From Erythrobacter sp. (GTDB lineage Bacteria > Pseudomonadota > Alphaproteobacteria > Sphingomonadales > Sphingomonadaceae), in assembly GCA_024642335.1 (NCBI GenBank), contig JAHEBH010000004.1:1-64000 (forward strand): a stretch of 64,000 bases of DNA. The letters run 5' to 3'. Below the pieces are notes generated by a model. The model was not told where the DNA came from. It was given only the letters and a program-made list of their open reading frames with translations, and made no database searches. Numbering within the stretch: the first letter of the stretch is position 1; each line of letters opens with the position of its first letter. This document shows, piece after piece, positions 8,944-17,714 of the stretch. A program made the position numbers and the translations under genes.

Positions 8944-9212
8944 CAGGCCAGCCCGACGATATCGGAAGCCGTGGTCCCCGTCGCCAGCACGCGCGACACG
9001 CGGATGTCGAGGATGGCACCCTGCGGAACGTTACGGAAGGTCACCGGCACGGGATTGGCGAGCGTTTCCACCGCGACATCGCCGGAAGTGCCGACATAGA
9101 GGGCCTTGGTCGCCACCGCGACCTCCTGTGCATCGTCAGGCGTGATGGCATAGCAATGGTCGGCGGGGGCGGTCAGGCTGTCACCGGTTGACCTGAAGGG
9201 ATCTTGAGGCAT
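8943..9212 (-). CDS. Spike base protein, RCAP_Rcc01079 (GTA head spike) family
   Basis: An 89-residue protein with the hallmarks of the Rcc01079 family: DPF near the start, SLTAPA, ITPDDA, KALYVGTSGDVAV, a VTFRNVP turn and the C-terminal RVSRVLATGTTASDIVGL. In Rhodobacter capsulatus members of this family sit at the base of gene transfer agent head spikes that bind the cell capsule. The ATG at 9212 was chosen because a GACGGAG lies seven bases upstream; the frame extends only seven residues further. No other GTA or phage gene is in the window. It forms a two-gene unit with the beta-rich protein downstream and runs against the polysaccharide genes on either side. Confidence 0.8.
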   Translation of the reverse strand: MPQDPFRSTGDSLTAPADHCYAITPDDAQEVAVATKALYVGTSGDVAVETLANPVPVTFRNVPQGAILDIRVSRVLATGTTASDIVGLA

Positions 9213-9354
9213 GCAAAACTCCGTCTTGAACAAATAGAGAACGCAGGCCTAAGGGGTACAGAAAGCTGTAGGAAAGGGGATTCTTGGCACCCGCCATGCA
9301 CTTGCGCTGTTTCCTTCACCGGCACGCATTGTATGACTCGGGCCTTCGCTATCT

Positions 9355-10302
9355 TTGAAAGGCGCAAGGCGTTTGACGAGTGCAGTCGACATCACTGCCA
9401 TCATGGTCAGCTACAACACGCGCGAGCTGACCCTGCGCGCGATCGAATCTCTGCTGGAACACGGCAGCGAAGCGCCCATCCAGGTGATCGTGTGGGACAA
9501 TGCCTCCAGCGACGGTTCCGCCGATGCCATTGCCCGGCGTTTTCCCGATGTAGAACTGGTGCGAAGCGACGAAAATTGCGGTTTTGCCCGCGCCAACAAC
9601 CGGGCCGCCGAGCACGCAAGGGGCGAGTATCTCCTGCTGCTCAATCCCGATACGGAAACCTTGCCCAATGCAGTGGATGCCCTGCTGGATTTTGCCCGCA
9701 AGCATCCGGAAGCGGGGATCGTCGGCGGCAGGACCTTGTTTGCCGACGGATCACTCAACCCCTCGTCATGCCTGGGCCGCATGACTTTGTGGAGCCTTGC
9801 CTGTTCCGCTCTCGGCCTGACCTATGCCTTCAACCACACCACACTGTTCAACCCGGAAGGGATCGGTGGCTGGCAACGCGACAGTGTGCGCCATGTCGAT
9901 GTGGTGGTCGGATGCTTCCTGCTCATGCCCGCCGCGCTCTGGCGCAAGCTTGGCGGCTTTCGCGCGCACTATTTCATGTACGGAGAGGACAGCGATTTGT
10001 GCCTGCGCGCCGCAAAGCAGGGCTATCGTCCAATGATCACGCCGGACGCGCAGATCGTGCATCTGGCTGGGGCAGCTTCTCCGACAAGGCAGGGCAAGCT
10101 GGTCATGCTGATGCGCGGCAAGGCTACGCTGATCCGCGATCATTGGCATCCCGCACTTGTGTGGCCGGGGTTGGCACTGCTCTGGTTATGGGGCGGGACC
10201 CGGCGGCTGTTCTCCGCCCTCTTTCTGGACAGGGGGCGGTCTGCCATGTGGAAGGCGGTGTGGCGGCAGCGGCGCGAGTGGCTGTCCGGCTATCAGGAAT
10301 AG
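9355..10302 (+). CDS. Glycosyltransferase family 2 (rhamnosyltransferase-like)
   Basis: A 315-residue GT-A fold transferase similar to WbbL-type rhamnosyltransferases. Visible motifs are IMVSYNTREL at the start of the nucleotide-binding fold, VWDNASSDGSAD, the metal-site LLNPDTE and the acceptor-side YGEDSDLCLRA. A C-terminal hydrophobic stretch (WPGLALLWLWGG) may anchor it to the membrane. It would add a sugar to the lipid-linked repeat unit. The start is uncertain: TTG at 9355 opens the frame, and a second TTG at 9373 gives the more usual N-terminus directly before the first strand. It converges with the next glycosyltransferase, overlapping by 10 bp. Confidence 0.85.
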   Translation: MKGARRLTSAVDITAIMVSYNTRELTLRAIESLLEHGSEAPIQVIVWDNASSDGSADAIARRFPDVELVRSDENCGFARANNRAAEHARGEYLLLLNPDTETLPNAVDALLDFARKHPEAGIVGGRTLFADGSLNPSSCLGRMTLWSLACSALGLTYAFNHTTLFNPEGIGGWQRDSVRHVDVVVGCFLLMPAALWRKLGGFRAHYFMYGEDSDLCLRAAKQGYRPMITPDAQIVHLAGAASPTRQGKLVMLMRGKATLIRDHWHPALVWPGLALLWLWGGTRRLFSALFLDRGRSAMWKAVWRQRREWLSGYQE

Positions 10303-11483
10303 GCGCCCGATCCTGCAGCCGTGCGCAGGCCTTGCGTAAAAACTTGCGCAATATGCGCACGGCGGAATTTTTGCGCTGCATCGCTTTGTTGCCAGTCGGC
10401 AAGGGCCGCCTTCAACTCCGCTTCTCCCTCCATCGCCCTGCGCATGGCATCCGCAATCGCGCGAGGATCTCGCGCATCGACCCTGATCGCGAAGGGAAGC
10501 CCATCGAAATAGCCGTCCACCGCAGCACCGGCTGGGTAGATGATCGGCGTTCCGGCAAACAGCGCTTCCACAAACACGAGGCCAAAGCTCTCGCGCAATG
10601 ACGGCAGCACCAGCGCCACTGCGCCATTCAGCCTGGCGGCCATCTCCGCCCGGTCAAGCGGCCCGGCGAAGTGGATGCCATCAACCCGCCTCGCCAGACG
10701 TTCGCACTTTGCAAGTACCGCTGGCTCACCACCGCCGAACACCGTCAGTTCTGCCGAACCATCTTTCCGCAGAATGCGTATGGCTGCGACCATGCCCGGC
10801 AGGTTCTTCTGGCGGTAATTCCACAGATGGAATGCCGTCACAAAACCGTCACCCTTCTGTGTGGGAGCGACAGGTTCGTCCAGATCTGTGGGACATGGCA
10901 GGAAGGCATAGTCCTGCTCCCGCCGCCCCAGCCCTTCATCGACGATCGCCTTGGTCCAGGGGGCGAAGGCGAAGACATAATCGGCATGGTGGTAGATCTG
11001 CGAAAAACGCTCACGCAAGTCCGGGCGCATGGCAAGGATCCGGGCATCGGTATTGCCCTGCAGGCAAAGCGCATAGGGAATGCCGAGAACTGATGCCACA
11101 CGCGCGACGACAACCCCCTCTATCGTCAGCTTGTGTCCCACCAGCAGATCCGGAATTTCGCCTTGCCGCAGTTGACCGGTGAGCCAATCCCCCAACTCGT
11201 CCAGCATGCTTGCATGCAATATGCCGCGCCCGGGCGCCTTGTAGCTGACACATTGCCCGAATTCGAATGGCTGCGCATCCAGCTGCAGCCTCGAACCTCT
11301 CCTGGCGGCAAGCATGCGCGCAATACCTGGCAAGCGGGGCGAAACGCGGTTCAGCGAATAGACGCGATGGTCGAAGAGTTCCGCCGTCTGCTGGATATGC
11401 GTACGAATGACATTGGTCTTGTCGGGCCTGACGGGGTCGGGGAAATCGCCCGTCACATGCACGATCTTGGGCGGAATGCTCAC
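10293..11483 (-). CDS. Glycosyltransferase family 4 (GT-B)
   Basis: A 396-residue GT-B transferase. The C-terminal half shows the nucleotide-sugar-binding Rossmann fold, with VFGGGEP and the E-x7-E motif in ESFGLVFVEALFAGTPII. The N-terminal half opens with IVHVTGDFPDP, a usual first strand. It should transfer a sugar to the polysaccharide repeat unit on the cytoplasmic face. Its ATG overlaps the stop of the Wzc-like gene by 4 bp (ATGA), placing it in the minus-strand unit 14388 to 10293 with the export lipoprotein and the copolymerase. Donor and acceptor are unknown. Confidence 0.85.
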   Translation of the reverse strand: MSIPPKIVHVTGDFPDPVRPDKTNVIRTHIQQTAELFDHRVYSLNRVSPRLPGIARMLAARRGSRLQLDAQPFEFGQCVSYKAPGRGILHASMLDELGDWLTGQLRQGEIPDLLVGHKLTIEGVVVARVASVLGIPYALCLQGNTDARILAMRPDLRERFSQIYHHADYVFAFAPWTKAIVDEGLGRREQDYAFLPCPTDLDEPVAPTQKGDGFVTAFHLWNYRQKNLPGMVAAIRILRKDGSAELTVFGGGEPAVLAKCERLARRVDGIHFAGPLDRAEMAARLNGAVALVLPSLRESFGLVFVEALFAGTPIIYPAGAAVDGYFDGLPFAIRVDARDPRAIADAMRRAMEGEAELKAALADWQQSDAAQKFRRAHIAQVFTQGLRTAAGSGAYS

Positions 11484-13681
11484 GCCTCTCCCGGTTCGTA
11501 GCGGTAATAGCGATACTGGTAATTGTAGTTCTCGCCGGCATCGAGCGGGCGGAACTTGGACAGGACGACACCGGCAATGCGCGCATTGGCCTCGCGCAGG
11601 CGGCGGATGGCAGCCTTGGTCTGCCCGAAATGCGCCCGGTTGGCTTCGACAATGAATATCACCGCATCGGCAAAGCGGGAAAGCAGCGGTGCATCGGCAA
11701 TGCCCATCACAGGCGAGCTGTCCATGATGATCACGTCGTATTCGTCGCGTTCGCGGATGAGAAAATCATTGAGCAGGCCGGAAGACAAGATCTCCACCGG
11801 ATTGGCCGGGATCTTGCCGACACCGAGAATATCGAGATTCTCGATCTTGCAGGGGTAAAGCGCCTCTTGCAGGGGCACGCGCCCGTGCAGGGCATCGACC
11901 AGTCCGCCGCTCGAACGGGCGGCCCCTGCAAGCTTGGCGACCGACGGACGGCGCAGGTCGAGATCGATCAGCAAGGTTCGCTTGCCCAGGCTCGCGTATT
12001 TCTGCGCCAGCGCGAATGCGGTGATGGTCTTGCCTTCGCCCGCCGCGGCGCTGGTGACCTGGATCACCGGCTTTTCGATGTCCTGCAGGGCGAAATCGAG
12101 CGTTGCCCTGATCGTCGAATAGGCCTCGCCAATCGGGCTGAACGGGTCGTTCAGCTCGTCAGATGCCAGCTGGGTTGCGATCGGAGTCTGGCCCAGCACC
12201 GGAAGCCTGACCTTGCGCTGCACATCCTCCATCGACCGCACGCGATCGTCGAGGATTTCACGCGACAGTGCCACAGCAACAGCAGCCGCGATGCCCAGCG
12301 CCAGCGCAATCACCAGGTTGCGGAACAGGCTGGGTGAAAATGGCGAGTCCGGAACCACGGCCGTGTCCAGCAGGGCAACATCGTTGGAGCGCAGGTTCGC
12401 GGCAGAGGAAATTTCGTTATAGCGCGCCAGCAGCACGGCCAGCTGGTTGCGCAAACCCTCCACTTCACGTTCCATGATAGTGTATGAAACCATTCGGTCC
12501 TGCTCATCCAGCGTGCGGGCCGAGAAGCGCGAAAGCTCCCGCTCAAAGGCCGCTTCCTGTGCCAGGGCAATTTCATAATCGCGGCGGAGGCCGGCCTTGA
12601 TCTGCTCGGCCTGCGTTCCGATCTGCTCGCGAATGGGCGCGGCCCGTGCCAGCAGTTCCTGCACCTGCGGATGCTCATCACGATAGCGGACGCGCAGGTT
12701 GCGCAATTCCGCTTCCAGATCGGATAGATCCGATCGCAGTGCCTGGATGGTCAGGTCCTGCATCGCCTCCGGCAATTGTTCTGACGGCACCCGTGCCACG
12801 GAGTTCCAGCGCTGTTCGGCCGCGAGACGCAGCGAACGGGCCTCGACGAAGCGAAAATTCATTGCGCCAAGGTTGGCAGAATTCAGCGTCGCCCCGCTAT
12901 CCCCAGAATCCACCTCTGATGGCCCTGTCGCAAGCGAGTTGCCGAAGATACGATTGCTGCGCGCATAGGAGTTCATCTCCACTTCGCTGCTGCGCAACCG
13001 TTCACGCACCTCCTCGATCTGGTCCTGCAGGTAGCTCAATGCATAGGAATTGGCCTCCAATCCCTCCGTGACGTTATATTCCAGGAATTGTTCGGCATAT
13101 TCATTGGCGATCCGGGCGGCAAAATTCGGATCGGTGGAATAGAAGGTGATCATCAGGATGCGCCGCTCGATCGGAGCTTCAGCCTCCACCAATGCGCTCA
13201 GGACTGCGGCAGCGGTGGAACTACGTTCTTCCGCACTGAGCTTGGCCGCAGTTTCGCCCAGCAGGATCAGGTGGTCCTGTTCCTGCAGGGATTCCGCTAC
13301 ACGCAAGCCCATGCTCCGGCTTTCAATCACCTGCGCCAGCGTTTCCGAATAGCGGGCATATTCATTGCTGGTGACAAAGGGCTCGAGCTCCAGCCCTTCG
13401 ACCACGCGATCGTTGGTCAGGTTCAGGCGCAAGCTGGCCGTGGCGCTGTACAGCGGGGTCGCGAGCAACGTTATGACAAGCCCCGCCAGAAGGGCGAAAC
13501 CGATCAGTCCGGCAACGATATAGCGTTGGCGCCAGATTATGCCGCGGATGAGGCTGAAATCGATGGTAAAGTGTTCGGCAGGGTAGGCGGGATGGCTGCC
13601 ATCTTCCGGCAGGTATCGATCCAGGAACCCTCCTCCCTCAGGCCGTTTGTCCGGAAAGGCGTTCATCACCTGCTTCTCCAC
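11480..13681 (-). CDS. Wzc-like polysaccharide copolymerase with tyrosine autokinase domain
   Basis: A 733-residue inner-membrane protein that joins a Wzz chain-length domain to a bacterial tyrosine kinase. A membrane helix at about 54-75 is followed by a long periplasmic coiled-coil-rich part, then a Pro-containing segment (VVPDSPFSPSLF) and the second helix. The cytoplasmic kinase has Walker A SAAAGEGKT (about 543-551), the second P-loop motif LLIDLDLRRP (about 570-579) and Walker B VIIMDSSPVMG (about 650-660). The tail is Tyr-rich (NYNYQYRYYRYE), the expected autophosphorylation cluster. It controls chain length and export with the Wza-like protein encoded just upstream. Confidence 0.93.
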   Translation of the reverse strand: MEKQVMNAFPDKRPEGGGFLDRYLPEDGSHPAYPAEHFTIDFSLIRGIIWRQRYIVAGLIGFALLAGLVITLLATPLYSATASLRLNLTNDRVVEGLELEPFVTSNEYARYSETLAQVIESRSMGLRVAESLQEQDHLILLGETAAKLSAEERSSTAAAVLSALVEAEAPIERRILMITFYSTDPNFAARIANEYAEQFLEYNVTEGLEANSYALSYLQDQIEEVRERLRSSEVEMNSYARSNRIFGNSLATGPSEVDSGDSGATLNSANLGAMNFRFVEARSLRLAAEQRWNSVARVPSEQLPEAMQDLTIQALRSDLSDLEAELRNLRVRYRDEHPQVQELLARAAPIREQIGTQAEQIKAGLRRDYEIALAQEAAFERELSRFSARTLDEQDRMVSYTIMEREVEGLRNQLAVLLARYNEISSAANLRSNDVALLDTAVVPDSPFSPSLFRNLVIALALGIAAAVAVALSREILDDRVRSMEDVQRKVRLPVLGQTPIATQLASDELNDPFSPIGEAYSTIRATLDFALQDIEKPVIQVTSAAAGEGKTITAFALAQKYASLGKRTLLIDLDLRRPSVAKLAGAARSSGGLVDALHGRVPLQEALYPCKIENLDILGVGKIPANPVEILSSGLLNDFLIRERDEYDVIIMDSSPVMGIADAPLLSRFADAVIFIVEANRAHFGQTKAAIRRLREANARIAGVVLSKFRPLDAGENYNYQYRYYRYEPGEA

Positions 13682-14388
13682 GTATAGCTGGTGAAGAGCG
13701 CGAAGACAGGAATGGCCCCCAGGAAGTCCTGCCAGAACTGGGACAGCCCGTTTGTGCCGATAACGATCCTGTCACCGGGCATCAGGACCGGATCGAGCAT
13801 GGTTCCCGCGCGCACAGCGGCATAATCGAACTTGGCGACCTGCACCCCCTCTTCCGTCTGGCGGAACACGGCGATGAGGGCGGTATTCGCCACGCGCGTC
13901 GGCCCCTTCGCCAGTGAAATGCCCCCGGACAGCCTTGTGCCCGGTGCAAAGGGATAGACCCCGGGCTCCTCCACCTGGCCATCCACGGTCACAAGGTGCG
14001 ATGCATAATCGAGGACGTTAACCGTGACATCGGGATTGCGCAGATAGCTCGCGCCAAGCCGCTCTTCCAGTTCGGCTTCAAGCTCCAGCGGAGTAAGCCC
14101 GGCAACCTCCAGCGTCCCTACCAGCGGGAAGGATACGCGCCCTTCTGCGGAAACCGGCACATCCTGCAGGCTCAGGTCCTCTTCGCGGAAAACGGAGATG
14201 CTGAGCCGATCGGCCGGACGCAGCACATATTCCGCAGGCAGGCTGCTGCCGTAATCCTCTTGCCCCAGGGCAGCGACTGGCACTTCCACGGCAGGTCCCG
14301 GCAGTGCGTCGGGGGAGGTGGCGCACGCCCAAAGCCCGAGCGCCATAGCTCCCGGAAGGCAAGCTTTGATGAAGGTGCATGCTCGCAC
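13666..14388 (-). CDS. Wza-like polysaccharide export lipoprotein
   Basis: A 240-residue outer-membrane export protein. From the chosen GTG at 14388 the start is a lipoprotein signal with lipobox Leu-Trp-Ala-Cys22. A polysaccharide export (Poly_export) domain follows, beginning YVLRPADRLSISVF, and then a SLBB domain (TVDGQVEEPGVYPF). The GTG was preferred because GAGAGGGGC stands about five bases upstream; an ATG at 14433 gives 15 more residues ahead of the signal but has a poor ribosome site, and the frame stays open well beyond it without sense. It overlaps the Wzc-like gene by 16 bp, and the pair forms the export channel and its kinase. Confidence 0.9.
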   Translation of the reverse strand: MRACTFIKACLPGAMALGLWACATSPDALPGPAVEVPVAALGQEDYGSSLPAEYVLRPADRLSISVFREEDLSLQDVPVSAEGRVSFPLVGTLEVAGLTPLELEAELEERLGASYLRNPDVTVNVLDYASHLVTVDGQVEEPGVYPFAPGTRLSGGISLAKGPTRVANTALIAVFRQTEEGVQVAKFDYAAVRAGTMLDPVLMPGDRIVIGTNGLSQFWQDFLGAIPVFALFTSYTWRSR

Positions 14389-14543
14389 GTCGAGCCCCTC
14401 TCCCGTTTTGGACAAATCGCTGTCCCGCAACATGTCAGGCTTACCAGCTTGGCCATGATCGGCAAGTCGCGTCACTGCCCATTTCCGCATTTCCTGCTGC
14501 AATCGCACCTTCTCTGCGCTAGCGAGTGGAGATGGGAGGGGAC

Positions 14544-15098
14544 ATGTCGCTCGCAAGCCTGATCGCATGTGGCGTCTATGTGCTGGTGATCGCCCTGGTT
14601 TGGAGGGCGATACATGCGGCACGCGCGACGGGGCGGAGCCATGCCCGCGGGTGGCTTGCCGTGGTGGCAACGATCCTGGTCCTGCTGGCTGTGCGCGTGT
14701 TCCAGGGCGAAGACCTTGCCCGCCATTTCCTGCGCGAGATTGCCGCAAGCATGGGAAGCTATGACGACAGGTATCGGTGGCAGTTACCCCTGGCCGGAGT
14801 AATTGGCCTCGTGTTTCTGGCGATCCTTGTCGGGAGCTGGCGCAGCTTGCGCAGTTCGAAAGGAGACAGAGCCCTTCGCCTGCTTCGAATCGCTCAGATT
14901 GCGAGCCTTTGCTTCGCTCCGCTGTATGCCCTGCGGATACTGTCTCTCCATGCCACCGACGCATTCCTCTATGCCGGCCCTGTCCGCCCCAACTGGCTGC
15001 TGGAGATATCTCTCCTCCTGATGATCGCCGGGTCCAGCACAGCCTACGCCGCGCGCGTCCGCGCCAGTCCGAGAATTACGGGGGGCAGCGGCTCGTGA
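14544..15098 (+). CDS. Small polytopic membrane protein of the exopolysaccharide locus
   Basis: A 184-residue protein with about five hydrophobic helices (near residues 3-22, 37-53, 83-100, 120-138 and 150-170) and no motif I recognise. The ATG at 14544 follows GGGAGGGGAC, a strong ribosome site. Its stop overlaps the GTG of the PssD/PssE fusion gene (GTGA), so the two should be co-translated, which suggests a membrane partner or anchor for that transferase. In the eukaryotic parallel, Alg14 anchors soluble Alg13 through a membrane helix; whether this protein acts similarly is a guess. Confidence 0.6.
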   Translation: MSLASLIACGVYVLVIALVWRAIHAARATGRSHARGWLAVVATILVLLAVRVFQGEDLARHFLREIAASMGSYDDRYRWQLPLAGVIGLVFLAILVGSWRSLRSSKGDRALRLLRIAQIASLCFAPLYALRILSLHATDAFLYAGPVRPNWLLEISLLLMIAGSSTAYAARVRASPRITGGSGS

Positions 15099-16111
15099 CC
15101 GCCGGGCGTGCTCCGGTGATCTGCCTTGCAGCATCAGGCGGCGGCCATCTGCGCCAGATTCTCGACCTGCAACCCGCATGGTCGGAATACGCGCATTTTC
15201 TGGTCACCGAAGAGACGGCACTGGGCCGCTCCCTGTCGGACAAGTACCAGACCGAATTCGTGCCGCATTTTGCCCTTGGCCAGGCAAGGTTGGGCAAGAC
15301 GTTCCCGATGCTGGGAGCTGCATGGAGTAGTCTGTGGCGATCGCTTGCAATTGTTCGCCGACGAAGGCCCGATGTCGTCATCACCACCGGGGCCGGATCG
15401 ATGGTCTTCGTCCTTTTCTGGGCGCGGCTGTTCGGCGCGCGCGTCGTGATCATCGACAGCTTCGCGCGCTTCCGCCGCCCCAGCGCCTTCGCCCGGCTGG
15501 TTGGGCCGCTGGCACATCGCCGCTATGCTCAGTCAGCAGAATCCGCCCAGCATTGGCGCGGCGCACAGGCATTCGATCCACTCAAGGCAGCAGGCGGGGA
15601 AATGCCGGTGAAGGAAGACCTCCTGCTGGCCACAGTCGGTGCGACCCTGCCCTTTCCCCGGTTCGCGGAGCTTGTGGCCGAGGCGAAGCGGAGCGGGATG
15701 ATTGCCGAACACGTCGTCCTGCAGATCGGCAAGGGCGCGTCGCCGCCCGATCCGTTGGAGGGGCTTGAAGTGATCGAAGAACTGCAGTTCGACGCCATGC
15801 TCGACCTGCTCCGCCGCGCAAGGACCGTGATCTGCCATGGCGGCACGGGCTCGATCATCACTGCGCTTCAGAACCACTGCCACACCATTGTGGTGCCGCG
15901 CCTGTTCGAACGCGGCGAACACTACGATGATCACCAGGCAGAAATTACCGAAAGTTTCGTCCAGCGTGGCCTTGTCCGCGCTGCGCACGACGCGGCATCG
16001 CTAAGGGAAGCGCTGGAGGCCCTCTCTCATGCCCGGCCGATCGCGATGACAACCGATTATTCCGCGCTCATCGATGAGCTTCGCGCCTATCTCGCCGATT
16101 GCTTTCGATAG
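15095..16111 (+). CDS. Fused PssD/PssE-type (Alg14-Alg13-like) glycosyltransferase
   Basis: A 338-residue GT-B enzyme with both halves in one chain. The N-terminal part matches Alg14/PssD (CLAASGGGHLRQ at 10-21; DVVITTGAGSMV). The C-terminal part matches Alg13/PssE, with CHGGTGSIITAL near 246-257 and the donor-site GEHYDDHQAEI near 273-283. In rhizobia PssD and PssE are separate proteins that transfer glucuronic acid to lipid-linked glucose as the second step of exopolysaccharide assembly. Donor and acceptor here are inferred from that family. The GTG start overlaps the stop of the membrane protein upstream. Confidence 0.85.
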   Translation: MTAGRAPVICLAASGGGHLRQILDLQPAWSEYAHFLVTEETALGRSLSDKYQTEFVPHFALGQARLGKTFPMLGAAWSSLWRSLAIVRRRRPDVVITTGAGSMVFVLFWARLFGARVVIIDSFARFRRPSAFARLVGPLAHRRYAQSAESAQHWRGAQAFDPLKAAGGEMPVKEDLLLATVGATLPFPRFAELVAEAKRSGMIAEHVVLQIGKGASPPDPLEGLEVIEELQFDAMLDLLRRARTVICHGGTGSIITALQNHCHTIVVPRLFERGEHYDDHQAEITESFVQRGLVRAAHDAASLREALEALSHARPIAMTTDYSALIDELRAYLADCFR

Positions 16112-16123
16112 GCCGGCGCCGGG

Positions 16124-17614
16124 CTAGTACGCCCGGTGGTGCACCAGCACGCGCAAGGTGGCAAGGATGATCCTGATATCCCCCCACAGGCTCCACTGGT
16201 TGAGATATTCGAAATCCGCCTGAAGCCGCTGGGATAGGTCGCCTTCCGTGTCGGTCGCGCCCCGCAGGCCGCGCACCTGGGCAAGGCCGGTGATGCCCGG
16301 ACGCAGGCTGTGCCGTTCCCAGTACTTGCGATCGACTTGCCAGAACACCTTGTCCCCCGCCAGCGAACCAAGGGCATGCGGCCGTGGCCCGACCATACTC
16401 ATGTCTCCACGCAAGACATTGTAAAGCTGAGGTAATTCATCGAGACTCGTGCGACGGAGAAAGCGCCCGATCCAGGTTACGCGCTTGTCCTGCCGCGCGG
16501 CCGAAACCGCACCATCGGCATCGGATGCAGCATCGCGCATGGTGCGGAACTTGTAGATTTCGAAGAAGCCGTTGCCCCGTCCCATGCGGCGCTGCTTGAA
16601 GAATACCGTTCCGCCATCCTCCAGCCGGATGGCCACGGCTATCAGCAGCATGACGGGTGCAGCAATGACCAGGGCAAGCGCGGAAAAGACCAGGTCGAAC
16701 GCCCGCTTGGTAACGCGCGAGCGCAAACGCAAACGCCCGCTGGATACCAGCAGCGAGGTGATTCCCGCTTCGTCGCGATTGACGATGCCGATCGCCCCGA
16801 TTTCATGCGCAAATTCGCTCACAAGTTCGCCATGCACGCCGGCGGCCTTGAGCGTATCGGCCCATGCCTTGCGCTCTGCCTCGCCGCAGCTGACAATCAC
16901 CTCGTCCATGTTCCGCACATATTGGGCCAGCCGGTCCAGCGCATGCGGATCATCAATGCCGGGATGGAGGCCCTTGCGAGCAGCATCCACGACAAAAGCA
17001 TAGGGGACCGTCACCGAAGGTCCGCCGGCCTCGATGATCAGGCGGTTGACAGACCTTTCACCCCAGATCGATTTCGCGACCCGGGCAACCACCCGCCGCG
17101 AGACTGCAATCAGCAGGCACGCCAGCAACAGCCCGGCAGTGAATGCGACGCGCGAAAACTCGGCATTGTACTTGGCAAAAAAGGCCAGGAAGTTGAGCAG
17201 CATTGCAGAAAGCACAAGCGCAACGAGTGCCTTGTTGCCCGCAAATCGCCAATCGGTGATCGCAACGCGCGAATAGGTCGAATTGTAGAAGGCGATGGTC
17301 AGAAAGACCGGAAGCAGCAGATAGGCCGGAAGCAGCGCATCGTAATATTCGCGCGTCCTGACATAGGCCGCACCGCTGAGCCAGAAACTGGCCAGGATGA
17401 TACCGATGTCCAGCAAGACCATGGCAATATAGAAATGGAGCCGCCGCCCCTCCAACGAAACGCCAAAACCCTGCGCAGGAGGAAGCGGCCAGCGCTTGGC
17501 CGGTTCCGATAGAGGTCCGGGCCGAAGCGCCTCCGCGCCTTCCCCGGCCGACCCCTCTTGCGGGGCAGGAACTGGAACACTCACGCCGAGACCCTTCTTA
17601 TTACTATTCGGCAC
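16124..17614 (-). CDS. Polyprenyl-phosphate sugar phosphotransferase (initiating transferase)
   Basis: A 496-residue WbaP/GumD/PssY-type protein that starts repeat-unit synthesis by moving a sugar-1-phosphate to undecaprenyl phosphate. After a soluble start there are four to five N-terminal membrane helices and a Rossmann-like middle domain. The catalytic C-terminal domain begins KRAFDLVFSALAL (from about 301), then FKQRRMGRGNGFFEIYKFRTM, then SLDELPQLYNVLRGDMSMVGPRP (about 387-409), and ends with RPGITGLAQVRG. The frame opens with GTG at 17614; a second GTG nine codons in is possible. It ends 12 bp from the convergent PssD/PssE fusion gene. Confidence 0.93.
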   Translation of the reverse strand: MPNSNKKGLGVSVPVPAPQEGSAGEGAEALRPGPLSEPAKRWPLPPAQGFGVSLEGRRLHFYIAMVLLDIGIILASFWLSGAAYVRTREYYDALLPAYLLLPVFLTIAFYNSTYSRVAITDWRFAGNKALVALVLSAMLLNFLAFFAKYNAEFSRVAFTAGLLLACLLIAVSRRVVARVAKSIWGERSVNRLIIEAGGPSVTVPYAFVVDAARKGLHPGIDDPHALDRLAQYVRNMDEVIVSCGEAERKAWADTLKAAGVHGELVSEFAHEIGAIGIVNRDEAGITSLLVSSGRLRLRSRVTKRAFDLVFSALALVIAAPVMLLIAVAIRLEDGGTVFFKQRRMGRGNGFFEIYKFRTMRDAASDADGAVSAARQDKRVTWIGRFLRRTSLDELPQLYNVLRGDMSMVGPRPHALGSLAGDKVFWQVDRKYWERHSLRPGITGLAQVRGLRGATDTEGDLSQRLQADFEYLNQWSLWGDIRIILATLRVLVHHRAY

Positions 17615-17714
17615 TTATCCATTAACTACAGGATATCACGTAGGTTTGAGTCTTACCAGTGTCAGGCCCTTCAAAGGGCATTTCGGTGAAGAAAAGCGGT
17701 GATTTCGGCTGGGT

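Noticed and set aside
13666-14964. Longer version of the export lipoprotein starting at 14964
   Set aside because: The extra N-terminal residues are Arg/Ser/Pro-rich and would place a lipoprotein signal in the middle of the protein; a GTG at 14388 has a good ribosome site and starts directly at the signal.
17615-17714. Hairpin GCCCTT/AAGGGC after holA as a terminator
   Set aside because: The stem is six bases with only a two-base loop and is not followed by a T-run on the minus strand.
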